Source: Streptomyces sp. AC558_RSS880 (lineage in GTDB: Bacteria > Actinomycetota > Actinomycetes > Streptomycetales > Streptomycetaceae). Taken from it: 64,000 bases of DNA. Shown in pieces: positions 9,301 to 16,654 of this stretch (position 1 is the first letter of the stretch; every line of letters starts with the position of its first letter). Position numbers and translations under genes: made by a program. The DNA lies in contig NZ_JAGMUJ010000161.1 in the NCBI RefSeq assembly GCF_019049255.1, positions 310,001-374,000 on the forward strand. The letters run 5' to 3'. Below the pieces are notes generated by a model. The model searched no databases. It was not told the DNA's origin and worked only from the letters and a program-made list of their open reading frames with translations.

Positions 9301-9905
9301 ACCCGGTGCTCGATCTCGATGCCGTGGTCCATCAGCTCCAGGAAGTACTTGTCCTTGCCGAAGATGTCCTGGTAGTCGGCGGCGGCCTTGAGGGCCTCGT
9401 CGAAGTGGCCGAGGCGCAGCCGGGTCTGCACCTCGCCGGAGGGGCAGCCGGTGGAGGCGACGATGCCCTCGGACCACTTGGCGATGGTCTCCTTGTCCAT
9501 CCGGGGCCACTTCTGCAGCCAGCCCTCGGCGTACGCGTCGGAGGAGAGCCGGAAGAGGTTGTGCAGACCGGTGCTGTTCACGGCCCACATCGTCTTGTGG
9601 GTGTAACCGCCGGAACCGGAGACGTCGTCCCGCTTCTGGTGCGGCTGGCCCCACTGGATCTTGCGCTTGTTGCGCCGGGACTCGGGCGCGACGTACGCCT
9701 CGATCCCGATGATCGGGGTGACCCCGGCCTTCTGGGCGGAGTGGAAGAAGTCGTACGCCCCGTGCAGGTTGCCGTGGTCGGACATGGCGATGTGCGTCAT
9801 GCCCATCTCGTTGCACGCGTTGAACATGTCCTTGAGCCGCGCGGCACCGTCCAGCAGCGAGTACTGGGTGTGGACGTGCAGGTGCGTGAACGGCGGCTTT
9901 GACAC
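6366..9905 (-). CDS. dnaE: DNA polymerase III subunit alpha
   Basis: The 1179-residue replicative polymerase catalyses leading- and lagging-strand synthesis. The PHP domain is at the N-terminus (FTHLHVHTQYSLLDG; MSDHGNLHG). The catalytic palm Asp pair is in MPDVDIDFDERRR (D417 and D419, equivalent to E. coli D401/D403), and GPGRGSAAGS is the nucleotide-binding loop. A fingers region, an HhH region and a C-terminal OB fold (VTIGGIISGLQRK) complete the DnaE1 layout. The length fits actinobacterial DnaE1, and there is no ImuA/ImuB context that would suggest DnaE2. The GTG start has a GGAGG 8-10 bases upstream. It is divergent from the DUF2252 gene. Confidence 0.98.
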   Translation of the reverse strand: MSKPPFTHLHVHTQYSLLDGAARLKDMFNACNEMGMTHIAMSDHGNLHGAYDFFHSAQKAGVTPIIGIEAYVAPESRRNKRKIQWGQPHQKRDDVSGSGGYTHKTMWAVNSTGLHNLFRLSSDAYAEGWLQKWPRMDKETIAKWSEGIVASTGCPSGEVQTRLRLGHFDEALKAAADYQDIFGKDKYFLELMDHGIEIEHRVRDGLLEIGRKLGIPPLVTNDSHYTYAHEAGAHDALLCIQTGKNLSDPDRFKFDGTGYYLKSTDEMYAIDSSDAWQQGCANTRLIAEMVDTTGMFEKRDLMPKFDIPEGYTEVSWFREETMRGMERRFPGGIPDDRMKQVEYEMDTIISMGFPGYFLVVADFIMWAKKQGIAVGPGRGSAAGSIVAYALGITDLDPIPHGLIFERFLNPERISMPDVDIDFDERRRVEVIRYVTEKYGADKVAMIGTYGTIKAKNAIKDSARVLGYPYAMGDRLTKAMPADVLGKGIPLSGITDPSHPRYSEAGEIRGMYENEPDVKKVIDTAKGVEGLVRQMGVHAAGVIMSSETITDHVPVWVRHTDGVTITQWDYPSCESLGLLKMDFLGLRNLTIMDDAVKMVKANKGIDIDLLSLPLDDPTTFELLQRGDTLGVFQFDGGPMRSLLRLMKPDNFEDISAVSALYRPGPMGMNSHTNYALRKNGQQDITPIHPELEEPLKEVLDVTYGLIVYQEQVQKAAQIIAGYSLGEADILRRVMGKKKPEELAKNFTIFQSGARKNGYSDEAIQALWDVLVPFAGYAFNKAHSAAYGLVSYWTAYLKANHPAEYMAALLTSVKDDKDKSAIYLNECRRMGIKVLPPNVNESVHNFAAQGDDVILFGLEAVRNVGTNVVESIIKSRKAKGKYASFPDYLDKVDAVACNKRTTESLIKAGAFDTLGHTRKGLTAQYEPMIDNVVAVKRKEAEGQFDLFGGMGEEETSEPGFGLDVTFTDDEWDKTYLLAQEREMLGLYVSDHPLFGLEHVLSDKADAGISQLTGGDFGDGAVVTIGGIISGLQRKMTKQGNAWAIATVEDLAGSIECMFFPATYQLVSTQLVEDAVVFVKGRLDKREDVPRLVAMELMVPDLSNAGTNAPVVLTIPATRVTPPMVSRLGEILTHHKGDSEVRIKLQGPTKTTVLRLDRHRVKPDPALFGDLKVLLGPSCLAG

Positions 9906-10110
9906 GGTGCGGCCTCCAAGGAGAACACTCGGCGACGGGCGGGCGGACAGTCCGGGGGACAGCGTCGAAGTCTATGCCCCGGCACTGACACACGGAGCGC
10001 ATCCCGACGTACCTTCGGGCGGTGGCGCGGGCACTCCCGTGACCCGTCGCACGTTAGGCAGGGGACGGACCAGCCGTCCCGAAAGATCCCGCACCAGGAG
10101 GCACAAAGCG
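9906..10110. promoter_or_regulatory. Divergent promoter region of dnaE and the DUF2252 gene
   Basis: This 205-bp gap must hold both promoters. A strong AGGAGG (10096-10101) serves the rightward gene and GGAGG serves dnaE. I see no convincing operator or -35/-10 pair that I would commit to. Confidence 0.4.
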
Positions 10111-11436
10111 ATGTCGGTCCCGCAGCTCAACGACGAGCACCGCGGTGAGGAGATCCTCGCCGTCCTCGACACCGCCTTCGGCGAGCTCCTGGCCGCCGAC
10201 CCGGCCGCGTTCCGGGTGAAGTTCCGGAAGATGGCGGCCTCGGCGTTCGCCTTCTACCGCGGGACGGCGTGCCTCTTCTACCACGATCTGGACGCGGAGA
10301 AGCGGGGTGGCCCGTACCTGGACGACCGGACGTCCCGGGTGTGGATCCACGGCGATCTGCACGCGGAGAACTTCGGCACGTACATGGATTCGAACGGCCG
10401 CCTGGTCTTCAACGTCAACGACTTCGACGAGGCCTACGTCGGCCCCTTCACCTGGGACCTCAAGCGCTTCGCCGCCTCCGTGGCGCTGATCGGCTACGCG
10501 AAGGCGCTCAGCGACGAGCAGATCACCGAGCTGGTCGCCGTCTACGCGACCGCCTACCGGGAGCGGATCCACGCGCTGGCCACCGGCGCGAAGAGCGACG
10601 AGGTGCCGCCGTTCACCCTGGACACCGCCCAGGGCCCGCTGCTCGACGCGCTGCGCGACGCCCGCTCGCTGACCCGGTTCGGGCTGCTGGACTCGATGAC
10701 CGAGATCCGCGACTTCGAGCGCCGCTTCGCCGCCGGCGGCGGCGCGATCGAGCTGGACGCCGCCACCCGCTACAAGGTGCTCGCCGCCTTCGACGGCTAT
10801 CTGGAGACGCTGCCGGACGCCTCCCTGGCCCGCCCGGACTCCTACCGCGTGAAGGACGTCGTGGGCCGCCGCGGCATCGGCATCGGCTCCGCCGGGCTGC
10901 CGTCGTACAACATCCTCCTGGAGGGTCACAGCGACGCCCTGGAGAACGACGTGGTGATCTACATCAAGCAGGCCCAGACCCCGGCCGTCTCCCGGCACAT
11001 CCCCGACCAGGCCATCCGGGACTACTTCCAGCACGAGGGGCACCGCACGGTGATCTCCCAGCGCGCCCTCCAGGCGCACGCCGACCCGTGGCTGGGCTGG
11101 ACCGAGCTGGACGGCGCGGGCCAGCTGGTCGCCGAGGTCTCGCCGTACGCCGTGGACCTGGACTGGAGCGACATCGACGAGCCGGAGGAGATCGCCCAGG
11201 TCGTCGCCGACCTCGGCCGGGCCACGGCCACGATGCACGCGGCGGCGGACGACACCTCCGGCGAGTCCCTGGTGCCGTTCTCCACCGAGCGCGCCATCGA
11301 CGCCGCGATCGCCGCCGACGAGGACTCCCTGGTCCCCCTCCTGGTCGAATTCGCGCACGGCTACGGCGCCCGCGCCCGCGCCGACCACCAGACCTTCCTG
11401 GACCTGTTCCGCAACGGCAGGATCCCGGGACTCTGA
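10111..11436 (+). CDS. DUF2252-family protein with kinase-like (APH) fold motifs
   Basis: The 441-residue protein carries RVWIHGDLHAENFGTY and, 25 residues on, NDFDEAYVGPFTWDLKR. These match the catalytic loop (HGDxHxxN) and metal-binding Asp of the aminoglycoside-phosphotransferase/choline-kinase fold, as seen in DUF2252 proteins. A later lysine-containing strand in VVIYIKQAQ could bind phosphate. The substrate is unknown and kinase activity is inferred. The ATG at 10111 follows AGGAGG with 9 nt spacing, so the open frame upstream is not part of the protein. It is divergent from dnaE and followed by a membrane-protein gene. Confidence 0.85.
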   Translation: MSVPQLNDEHRGEEILAVLDTAFGELLAADPAAFRVKFRKMAASAFAFYRGTACLFYHDLDAEKRGGPYLDDRTSRVWIHGDLHAENFGTYMDSNGRLVFNVNDFDEAYVGPFTWDLKRFAASVALIGYAKALSDEQITELVAVYATAYRERIHALATGAKSDEVPPFTLDTAQGPLLDALRDARSLTRFGLLDSMTEIRDFERRFAAGGGAIELDAATRYKVLAAFDGYLETLPDASLARPDSYRVKDVVGRRGIGIGSAGLPSYNILLEGHSDALENDVVIYIKQAQTPAVSRHIPDQAIRDYFQHEGHRTVISQRALQAHADPWLGWTELDGAGQLVAEVSPYAVDLDWSDIDEPEEIAQVVADLGRATATMHAAADDTSGESLVPFSTERAIDAAIAADEDSLVPLLVEFAHGYGARARADHQTFLDLFRNGRIPGL

Positions 11437-11454
11437 CGATCCGCCCGTCCACAG

Positions 11455-11475
11455 GGACCCTTTAAGGACCCTTTA
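11455..11475 (+). repeat. 11-bp-period direct repeat upstream of the membrane-protein gene
   Basis: GGACCCTTTA occurs at 11455-11464 and again at 11466-11475, one A apart, so the half-sites fall on the same face of the helix. It sits 30-50 bp before the ATG at 11505 and could be a regulator site. Function is inferred from position only. Confidence 0.5.
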
Positions 11476-11504
11476 CCGGAGCACGTGACACACTCTTCAC
11501 CGCC

Positions 11505-12206
11505 ATGGACATATCCGGAACCCAGCTCAGAGCCGTGCGCGCGGCGCTGTTCACGGCCGTCGTCGTGACGCTCAGCACCGCGTCGCACGTGCTGCTGTCC
11601 GGGGTTCCGCTGCCGCTGAACACGGTGGCCGCGATCGCCGCCGCCGTGTTCGGGCTGGCGTACGCCCTGGCGGGGCGGGAGCGTTCCTTCGGGCGGATCG
11701 CCGCCCTGCTGATCCCGCTGGAGCTGGCCGCCGACACGGTCTTCACCACCGGCCAGCACGTCTGCTACGGCCGGATGGGCGGACCCGTGGCGGGCCCGCT
11801 GCGCTCCGTCGGCTTCGACGTGCTGTGCGGCGACGGCACCAGTGTGGGCGCGCCGCTCGCCCGGACCACCGGGCACGCCGCCGAGGGCGGCGACCGGCTG
11901 GCGGCCCTGCTGGCGCAGGCCGACCCGGCGACCGCCTGGGCGCTGCTCGGCGCGCACCTCGGGGTCGGCCTGCTGGCCGCCGCCTGGCTGCGCCGCGGCG
12001 AGCGGGCGCTGGCCCAGCTGCTGAGCGCGGTGACGGCCACGACGTTCCGGCCGCTGCTGCTCGCGGTCGCCGCGGTGACCGTGCGCCGGGCCCCGGAGGC
12101 CCTCCGTCCGGCCCACCCGGTCCGTCGTACCGCCACGGCCCGGACCCTGCTCCTCGCGCACTCCCTGGGGCGGCGCGGACCGCCGTGCTCCCTCACCTTC
12201 GCCTGA
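11505..12206 (+). CDS. Uncharacterised membrane protein
   Basis: The 233-residue protein has four to five hydrophobic segments, at about 11-35, 38-56, 64-80, 144-164 and 175-192. A soluble loop (about 80-140) contains two Cys (HVCYGR; DVLCGDG), and the C-terminus is Arg-rich. I do not recognise a characterised family. The paired Cys in what may be an extracytoplasmic loop, and the DsbA-like gene 95 bp downstream, suggest a role in thiol-disulfide exchange or metal handling at the membrane; this is only an inference from neighbourhood. It begins 68 bp after the DUF2252 stop, behind an 11-bp tandem repeat. Confidence 0.65.
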   Translation: MDISGTQLRAVRAALFTAVVVTLSTASHVLLSGVPLPLNTVAAIAAAVFGLAYALAGRERSFGRIAALLIPLELAADTVFTTGQHVCYGRMGGPVAGPLRSVGFDVLCGDGTSVGAPLARTTGHAAEGGDRLAALLAQADPATAWALLGAHLGVGLLAAAWLRRGERALAQLLSAVTATTFRPLLLAVAAVTVRRAPEALRPAHPVRRTATARTLLLAHSLGRRGPPCSLTFA

Positions 12207-12300
12207 GGCGATCCCCGCCCCCGCGAACCCCCCGAGCACCAGCAGTCCCCCTACGTATCCCGCACACGACCGTGTGCGCGTCCCCCGTGGAGACATCACC

Positions 12301-13113
12301 ATGAGCAAGCGGAACAGCCAGGCGGCGAAGTCGGCGGCCCGAGAGCGGCTGCGCGTGGAGCGCGAGCGCCAGGCCAAGAAGGCGAAGGTCAGGCGGCAGC
12401 TCATCGTCGCCGCCTCGGTCGTCGGCGTGCTGGCCGCGGCCGGCGGCATCGGCTACGCGGTCGTCCAGGCCAACCAGCCCGACTACTGGGAGACCGCGAA
12501 GGACGCCAAGCTCGTCAAGCCGGCCAACACCAGCGGCAAGAACGGCACGACCGTCGTCATCGGCGAGTCCGACGCGAAGAAGACCCTCGAGCTGTACGAG
12601 GACCCGCGCTGCCCGGTCTGTGCCTCCTTCGAGCAGACGGTCGGCAAGACCATCGAGAAGGACGTCGCGGACGGCAAGTACAAGATCCGCTTCATAGGCG
12701 CCTCGTTCCTCGACCGCAACCTGACCGGCGAGGGCTCCAAGAACGCCCTGAGCGCCCTGGGCGCGGCGCTGAACGTCAGCCCCGAGGCGTTCCTCGCCTA
12801 CAAGAGCGCGCTCTACTCGGCCGAGTACCACCCCGAGGAGACGGACGACAAGTTCAAGGACGACGCGTACCTGATCAAGATCGCCAACACGGTCGACGCC
12901 CTGAAGGGCGACAAGGAGTTCCAGTCGGCCGTGAAGGACGGCACCTACGACAAGTGGGCGCTGGAGATGTCCGACGTGTTCGACAACAGCGAGGCCCGGG
13001 GCACGCCGACGCTGATGATGGACGGCAAGAAGCTCACCGGTTCCGACGGCGAGAACGCGCCCATGACGGTGGCCGAGTTCAACACGGCGGTCGACGCGGC
13101 CCTCAAGGCCTGA
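12301..13113 (+). CDS. Membrane-anchored DsbA-like thioredoxin-domain protein
   Basis: The 270-residue protein has a charged cytoplasmic N-terminus (about 1-35, RERLRVERERQAKK), one membrane span (about 36-58) and an extracytoplasmic DsbA-type thioredoxin fold. The active site is CPVC within LYEDPRCPVCASF, and the cis-Pro loop is ARGTPTLMMDG. It should catalyse disulfide exchange in exported proteins at the outer face of the membrane. The ATG at 12301 is preferred over an upstream in-frame GTG because it puts the charged segment directly before the span. It is followed by a terminator and phoD. Confidence 0.88.
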   Translation: MSKRNSQAAKSAARERLRVERERQAKKAKVRRQLIVAASVVGVLAAAGGIGYAVVQANQPDYWETAKDAKLVKPANTSGKNGTTVVIGESDAKKTLELYEDPRCPVCASFEQTVGKTIEKDVADGKYKIRFIGASFLDRNLTGEGSKNALSALGAALNVSPEAFLAYKSALYSAEYHPEETDDKFKDDAYLIKIANTVDALKGDKEFQSAVKDGTYDKWALEMSDVFDNSEARGTPTLMMDGKKLTGSDGENAPMTVAEFNTAVDAALKA

Positions 13114-13140
13114 ACCCCGGCCGGCTGACGGCGCGCTGAA

Positions 13141-13172
13141 GAGCGGGCGAACTTTCACCGGTTCGCCCGCTC
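13141..13172 (+). terminator. Terminator after the dsbA-like gene, just upstream of phoD
   Basis: GAGCGGGCGAAC (13141-13152) pairs exactly with 13161-13172, giving a 12-bp stem and an 8-nt loop, starting 27 bp after the TGA. The right arm ends 31 bp before the phoD start, so terminator and phoD promoter are packed together. Confidence 0.75.
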
Positions 13173-13203
13173 TCACGTGTACCTGTCAGTAACCTGATCG
13201 GCT

Positions 13204-14889
13204 GTGACCAGTCGACAGAGATCATCCGAGAGCGCCGTTCCCGCCACCGCGGACGCCAACTCCCTCGCGCCGCGCCGTCGTACGGTCGTCAGGGCGGCCG
13301 CCGCCACCGCGGTGCTGGCCGGACCGCTCGCCGCCGCCCTGCCCGCGCGCGCCGCGACCGCGCAGGCGCCCGCCTTCCTGCACGGCGTGGCCTCCGGCGA
13401 CCCGCTGCCGGACGGCATCCTGCTGTGGACCCGGGTGACGCCGGTGCCGGAGGCGATACCCGGCTCCGGGCTCGGCCCGGACACCGAGGTGGGCTGGACC
13501 GTCGCCCGGGACAAGGCGTTCACCGACGTCGTCGCGAAGGGTTCGACGCTCGCCACCGCCGCCTCCGACCACACCGTCAAGGCGGACGTCCGCGGCCTGC
13601 GGCCGGCCACCGACTACTGGTTCCGCTTCTCCGCCGGCGGCACCGACTCGCCCGTCGCCCGCACCCGCACCGCCCCGGCCGCCGACGCCGCCGTGCCCCA
13701 CCTGCGCTTCGGCGTGGTCTCCTGCTCCAACTGGGAGGCCGGCCACTTCTCGGCGTACCGCCATCTCGCGGCCCGGTCCGACCTGGACGCCTGGCTGCAC
13801 CTGGGCGACTACCTCTACGAATACGCCGCCGGTGAGTACGGCACCCGCGGCGGGGCCGTCCGCCCGCACACGCCCGCGCACGAGATCGTCACCCTCGCCG
13901 ACTACCGCGCCCGGCACGGCCAGTACAAGACCGACCCCGACCTCCAGGCCCTGCACCACAGGGCGCCGGTCGTCGCCATCTGGGACGACCACGAGATCGC
14001 CAACGACACCTGGTCGGGCGGCGCCGAGAACCACACCGAGGGCGCGGAGGGCGCCTGGGCGGCCCGTCAGGCCGCCGCCAAGCAGGCCTACTTCGAGTGG
14101 ATGCCGGTACGGCCCGCGATCGCCGGCACCACCTACCGCCGGCTGCGCTTCGGCAAGCTGGCCGACCTCTCGCTCCTTGACCTGCGCTCCTTCCGTTCCC
14201 AGCAGGTCTCCCTCGGCGACGGCGAGGTCGACGACCCGGACCGCACGCTCACCGGGCGCGCCCAACTGGACTGGCTGAAGGCGGGACTGACGGCGTCCGA
14301 CACCACCTGGCGGCTGGTCGGCACCTCGGTGATGATCTCGCCGTTCTCGGTCGGTTCCCTCCCCGCGAGCCTGCTGAAGCCGCTGGCGAAGCTGCTGGGC
14401 CTGCCGCAGGAGGGGCTCGCCCTCAACACCGACCAGTGGGACGGCTACACCGACGACCGCCGCGAACTCCTCGCCCACCTGCGCGCGAACGCGATCCGCA
14501 ACACGGTCTTCCTCACCGGCGACATCCACATGGCGTGGGCCAACGACGTGCCGGTGAACGCCGGCACCTATCCGCTGTCGGCCTCCGCCGCCACGGAGTT
14601 CGTGGTCACCTCGGTCACCTCCGACAACCTCGACGACATCGTGAAGGTCCCCGAGGGCACCGTCTCCGCGCTGGCCTCACCGCTGATCCGGGCCGCCAAC
14701 CGGCACGTCCACTGGGTCGACACCGACCGCCACGGCTACGGCGTACTGGACGTCACCGCCGAGCGGGCGCAGATGGACTACTACGTGCTGTCGAGCCGTA
14801 CGGAGGCGGACGCCACGTCCGAGTGGGCCCGCTCCTACCGCACCCGCAGCGGCACACAGAAGGCCGAGCGCACCTACGACCCCGTGTAG
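13204..14889 (+). CDS. phoD: Alkaline phosphatase D, Tat-exported
   Basis: The 561-residue PhoD-type metallophosphatase releases phosphate from organic esters outside the cell. The N-terminus has a twin-arginine signal (RRRTVVRAAAATAVLAGP, about 25-52) with cleavage near ALPARA. The catalytic domain shows LHLGDYLYEYAAGEYG, IWDDHEIANDTW and LTGDIHMAWAND, the Asp/His metal-site motifs of the family, after an N-terminal beta domain (about 60-150). The GTG start puts the signal within the normal distance. In Streptomyces phoD is a PhoR-PhoP regulon member; I could not find clean 11-bp PHO boxes in the short 5' gap. Confidence 0.95.
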   Translation: MTSRQRSSESAVPATADANSLAPRRRTVVRAAAATAVLAGPLAAALPARAATAQAPAFLHGVASGDPLPDGILLWTRVTPVPEAIPGSGLGPDTEVGWTVARDKAFTDVVAKGSTLATAASDHTVKADVRGLRPATDYWFRFSAGGTDSPVARTRTAPAADAAVPHLRFGVVSCSNWEAGHFSAYRHLAARSDLDAWLHLGDYLYEYAAGEYGTRGGAVRPHTPAHEIVTLADYRARHGQYKTDPDLQALHHRAPVVAIWDDHEIANDTWSGGAENHTEGAEGAWAARQAAAKQAYFEWMPVRPAIAGTTYRRLRFGKLADLSLLDLRSFRSQQVSLGDGEVDDPDRTLTGRAQLDWLKAGLTASDTTWRLVGTSVMISPFSVGSLPASLLKPLAKLLGLPQEGLALNTDQWDGYTDDRRELLAHLRANAIRNTVFLTGDIHMAWANDVPVNAGTYPLSASAATEFVVTSVTSDNLDDIVKVPEGTVSALASPLIRAANRHVHWVDTDRHGYGVLDVTAERAQMDYYVLSSRTEADATSEWARSYRTRSGTQKAERTYDPV

Positions 14890-14963
14890 GCCACTCCCGG
14901 AAGGGCGATTTTCGGCCATCTACGACCGCGGAGCGGGCCGTCCAGGACAGATCGCGTCGTTAC

Positions 14964-15009
14964 GGCGGGTGGTGTGGTCCGTGAGTCGAATCCGGACACA
15001 CCACCCGCC
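14964..15009 (+). terminator. Putative terminator downstream of phoD
   Basis: An 18-base arm (14964-14981) pairs with a 17-base arm (14993-15009) with a single bulged base, leaving an 11-nt loop. It lies 75 bp after the phoD stop. The bases from 15010 to 15162 hold no gene I can recognise; they would contain any promoter for the protease remnant. Confidence 0.6.
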
Positions 15010-15162
15010 CGGTGGCCGGATCGATGACATCGAGCTCTCGAACTCCGGACGCCGTAACGTTTCCGCATTCGCCACCTTCCCGATTGCCCCTGTTTGACGG
15101 GCGATTGATTGGGCCTGATCGCTCCTCTTGGCGTCTGACCATGTGCACGTAATCTCCCGGCG

Positions 15163-15681
15163 GTGGCCAGGAAGACCCCCGGCCCCTCTCCCCACCGCAT
15201 CCGCCAGGCCCGTCCCGGCCACGACGAGCACGCCGCCGAGCCGAACGAGATCAGCGAGGCGCGGGCCCGGGCCATGGACACCGACCTGCGGGCCAGGCTC
15301 GACAAGCTGCGCACGGCCGGCCGGAGCACCGCGGCCGCCTCGGCGACCGTCCCGGTCTACTTCCACGTCATCCACGACGGCGAGACCGGCAAGCTCAGCT
15401 CCGCGGACATCACCGCCCAGCTGGACGTCCTGAACGCCGCGTACGCCGGCCAGGGCACCGGCAACACCGACTCGGGCTTCCAGTTCACGCCGGCCGGCAC
15501 CGACTACACCGACAACCCCGCCTGGTACACCGTCGGCTACGGCTCGCCGGAGGAGAAGGCGATGAAGACCGCCCTGCACCAGGGCGGCGCGAACGCGCTC
15601 AACTTCCACACCGCCGACATCGGCGACGGCCTCCTCGGCTGGGCCACCTTCCCCAGCGAGGCCGGCACCGCCGACCTGTGA
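15163..15681 (+). pseudogene. Truncated M43-type (pappalysin-like) zinc metalloprotease remnant
   Basis: The 172-residue frame reads ATVPVYFHVIHDG, then QLDVLNAAYAGQGTGNTDSGF, and ends LLGWATFPSEAGTADL before a TGA. This is the typical first half of secreted Streptomyces M43-family metalloproteases. In that family the catalytic HExxH zinc motif comes roughly 30-50 residues after the point where this frame stops. No such motif occurs downstream in any forward frame. There is also no signal peptide before residue 1. A terminator hairpin begins 2 bp after the stop, as if a deletion had removed the catalytic half and kept the end. An inactive remnant is most likely; a short functional protein is possible. 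Confidence 0.65.
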
Positions 15682-15682
15682 A

Positions 15683-15705
15683 GGGCGCCTCACGAGGAGG
15701 CGCCC
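15683..15705 (+). terminator. Hairpin directly after the protease remnant
   Basis: GGGCGCCTC (15683-15691) and GAGGCGCCC (15697-15705) form a 9-bp perfect stem with a 5-nt loop, only 1 bp after the TGA. Confidence 0.7.
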
Positions 15706-15974
15706 CACAAGTTGGGCCATCCAGCCCACGCAGTAGAACTTCGCGTCCACCTGCGACAAGTTGTGTCGAAACCCGATCCACAACTTCGTGACTCCGCCGC
15801 CCACTTGCGGCAGCTTCCCGCTCGGCCCACTGAGCCTCGCGGCGGTCAAGCCCTGACCGCTGCTCGAAGGCAGGCCGTCACCCTACCGTCTTCCGCCACG
15901 CCCCGCTTTCCGCGAAATCAGCCGAGCGCACGCGGCCCGCAGCACTGGGCGTCCTACCGCGCGGCCGGCTGAAC
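15706..15974. other. Unassigned 270-bp segment with repeated AAGTTG words
   Basis: No convincing gene is present. The first 90 bp contain ACAAGTTG at 15707-15714, CGACAAGTTGTGTCG (a short palindrome near 15754-15768) and CACAACTTCGTG near 15779-15790. These are related words in alternating orientation, with lower GC than the flanks. This could be decayed mobile-element or recombination-scar DNA; I cannot name the element. Confidence 0.35.
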
Positions 15975-16556
15975 CTACTGAAGGCTGTCGAGGAAGCCGA
16001 GCGCCACCCGCCAGGTGGCCTCGGCGGCCTCCTCGTCGTAGTCCGGCAGGTCGGGGTCGGTGTAGAGGTGACCCGCCCCCGCGTACCGGTACACCTCGAC
16101 GTCGGCACCGGCCCGGCCCATCCGCAGGTACCAGGCGGTGAGCCAGTCGTCGGTCTCGAACGGGTCGGGCTCGGCGACGTGCAGCTGCACCGGCAGCTCG
16201 TCCACCGAGGCGTTCTCCGCGATGTCCGAGGTGCCGTGCAGGAGCAGCAGTCCGCGGGCCTTGTCGTCACCGAGGGCCAGCGTCTGGGCGACGGAGGCGC
16301 CGAAGGAGAACCCCGCGTACACCAGCCCCCGCTCGGAGTAGGGCGCGGCGGCCAGCACGGCCCGCTTCAGCAGCTCGTCCTTGCCGGTCTCCTCCTTGTA
16401 CGCCATGCCTTCCTCGGCCGTGTCGAACGTGCGGCCCTCGAAGAGGTCGGGCGTCCACACCTCGTGTCCGGCCGCGCGCAGCCGGTCCGCGGCCCGGCGC
16501 ACCGCGGGCCGCGGACCGTAGGTCGAGTGAAAGAGCATGATGTTCATGCCGTCCAT
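15975..16556 (-). CDS. Dienelactone-hydrolase-family alpha/beta hydrolase
   Basis: The 193-residue single-domain protein has the DLH-type fold. The nucleophile elbow is GFSFGAS, where Ser replaces the Cys found in classical dienelactone hydrolases, and the catalytic His is in AGHLYTD, with an acidic residue likely in the DPFETDDW region. It is cytoplasmic (no signal) and probably hydrolyses a small ester or lactone; the substrate is unknown. Start choice is ambiguous between ATG 16556 and ATG 16547 (MNIMLFHS), since neither has a good Shine-Dalgarno. The gene is divergent from the mechanosensitive channel gene across about 100 bp. Confidence 0.85.
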   Translation of the reverse strand: MDGMNIMLFHSTYGPRPAVRRAADRLRAAGHEVWTPDLFEGRTFDTAEEGMAYKEETGKDELLKRAVLAAAPYSERGLVYAGFSFGASVAQTLALGDDKARGLLLLHGTSDIAENASVDELPVQLHVAEPDPFETDDWLTAWYLRMGRAGADVEVYRYAGAGHLYTDPDLPDYDEEAAEATWRVALGFLDSLQ

Positions 16557-16654
16557 GGTGCCAGCCCGGTGTGACGACGCCGGATCGCGGCACTACCCGC
16601 GATCGCGCGGAAGTCACATGTTCATGCCCGCCCGGGCCGGTTAGGTTCGGGGAC

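Noticed and set aside
6438..9902. A 1154-codon open frame antisense to dnaE
   Set aside because: It is the expected shadow of a GC3-rich gene on the other strand; its translation is His/Val/Gly/Leu/Arg low complexity with no domain.
13153..13203. PHO boxes for PhoP upstream of phoD
   Set aside because: TTTCACC and GTTCGCC occur 8 bp apart, not at the 11-bp period of PHO boxes, and they belong to the terminator hairpin. PhoP control remains likely from other Streptomyces but is not shown here.
15706..15974. A tRNA gene or intact phage attachment site
   Set aside because: No cloverleaf can be formed and no T-loop GTTCGAATC-type sequence is present in this segment.
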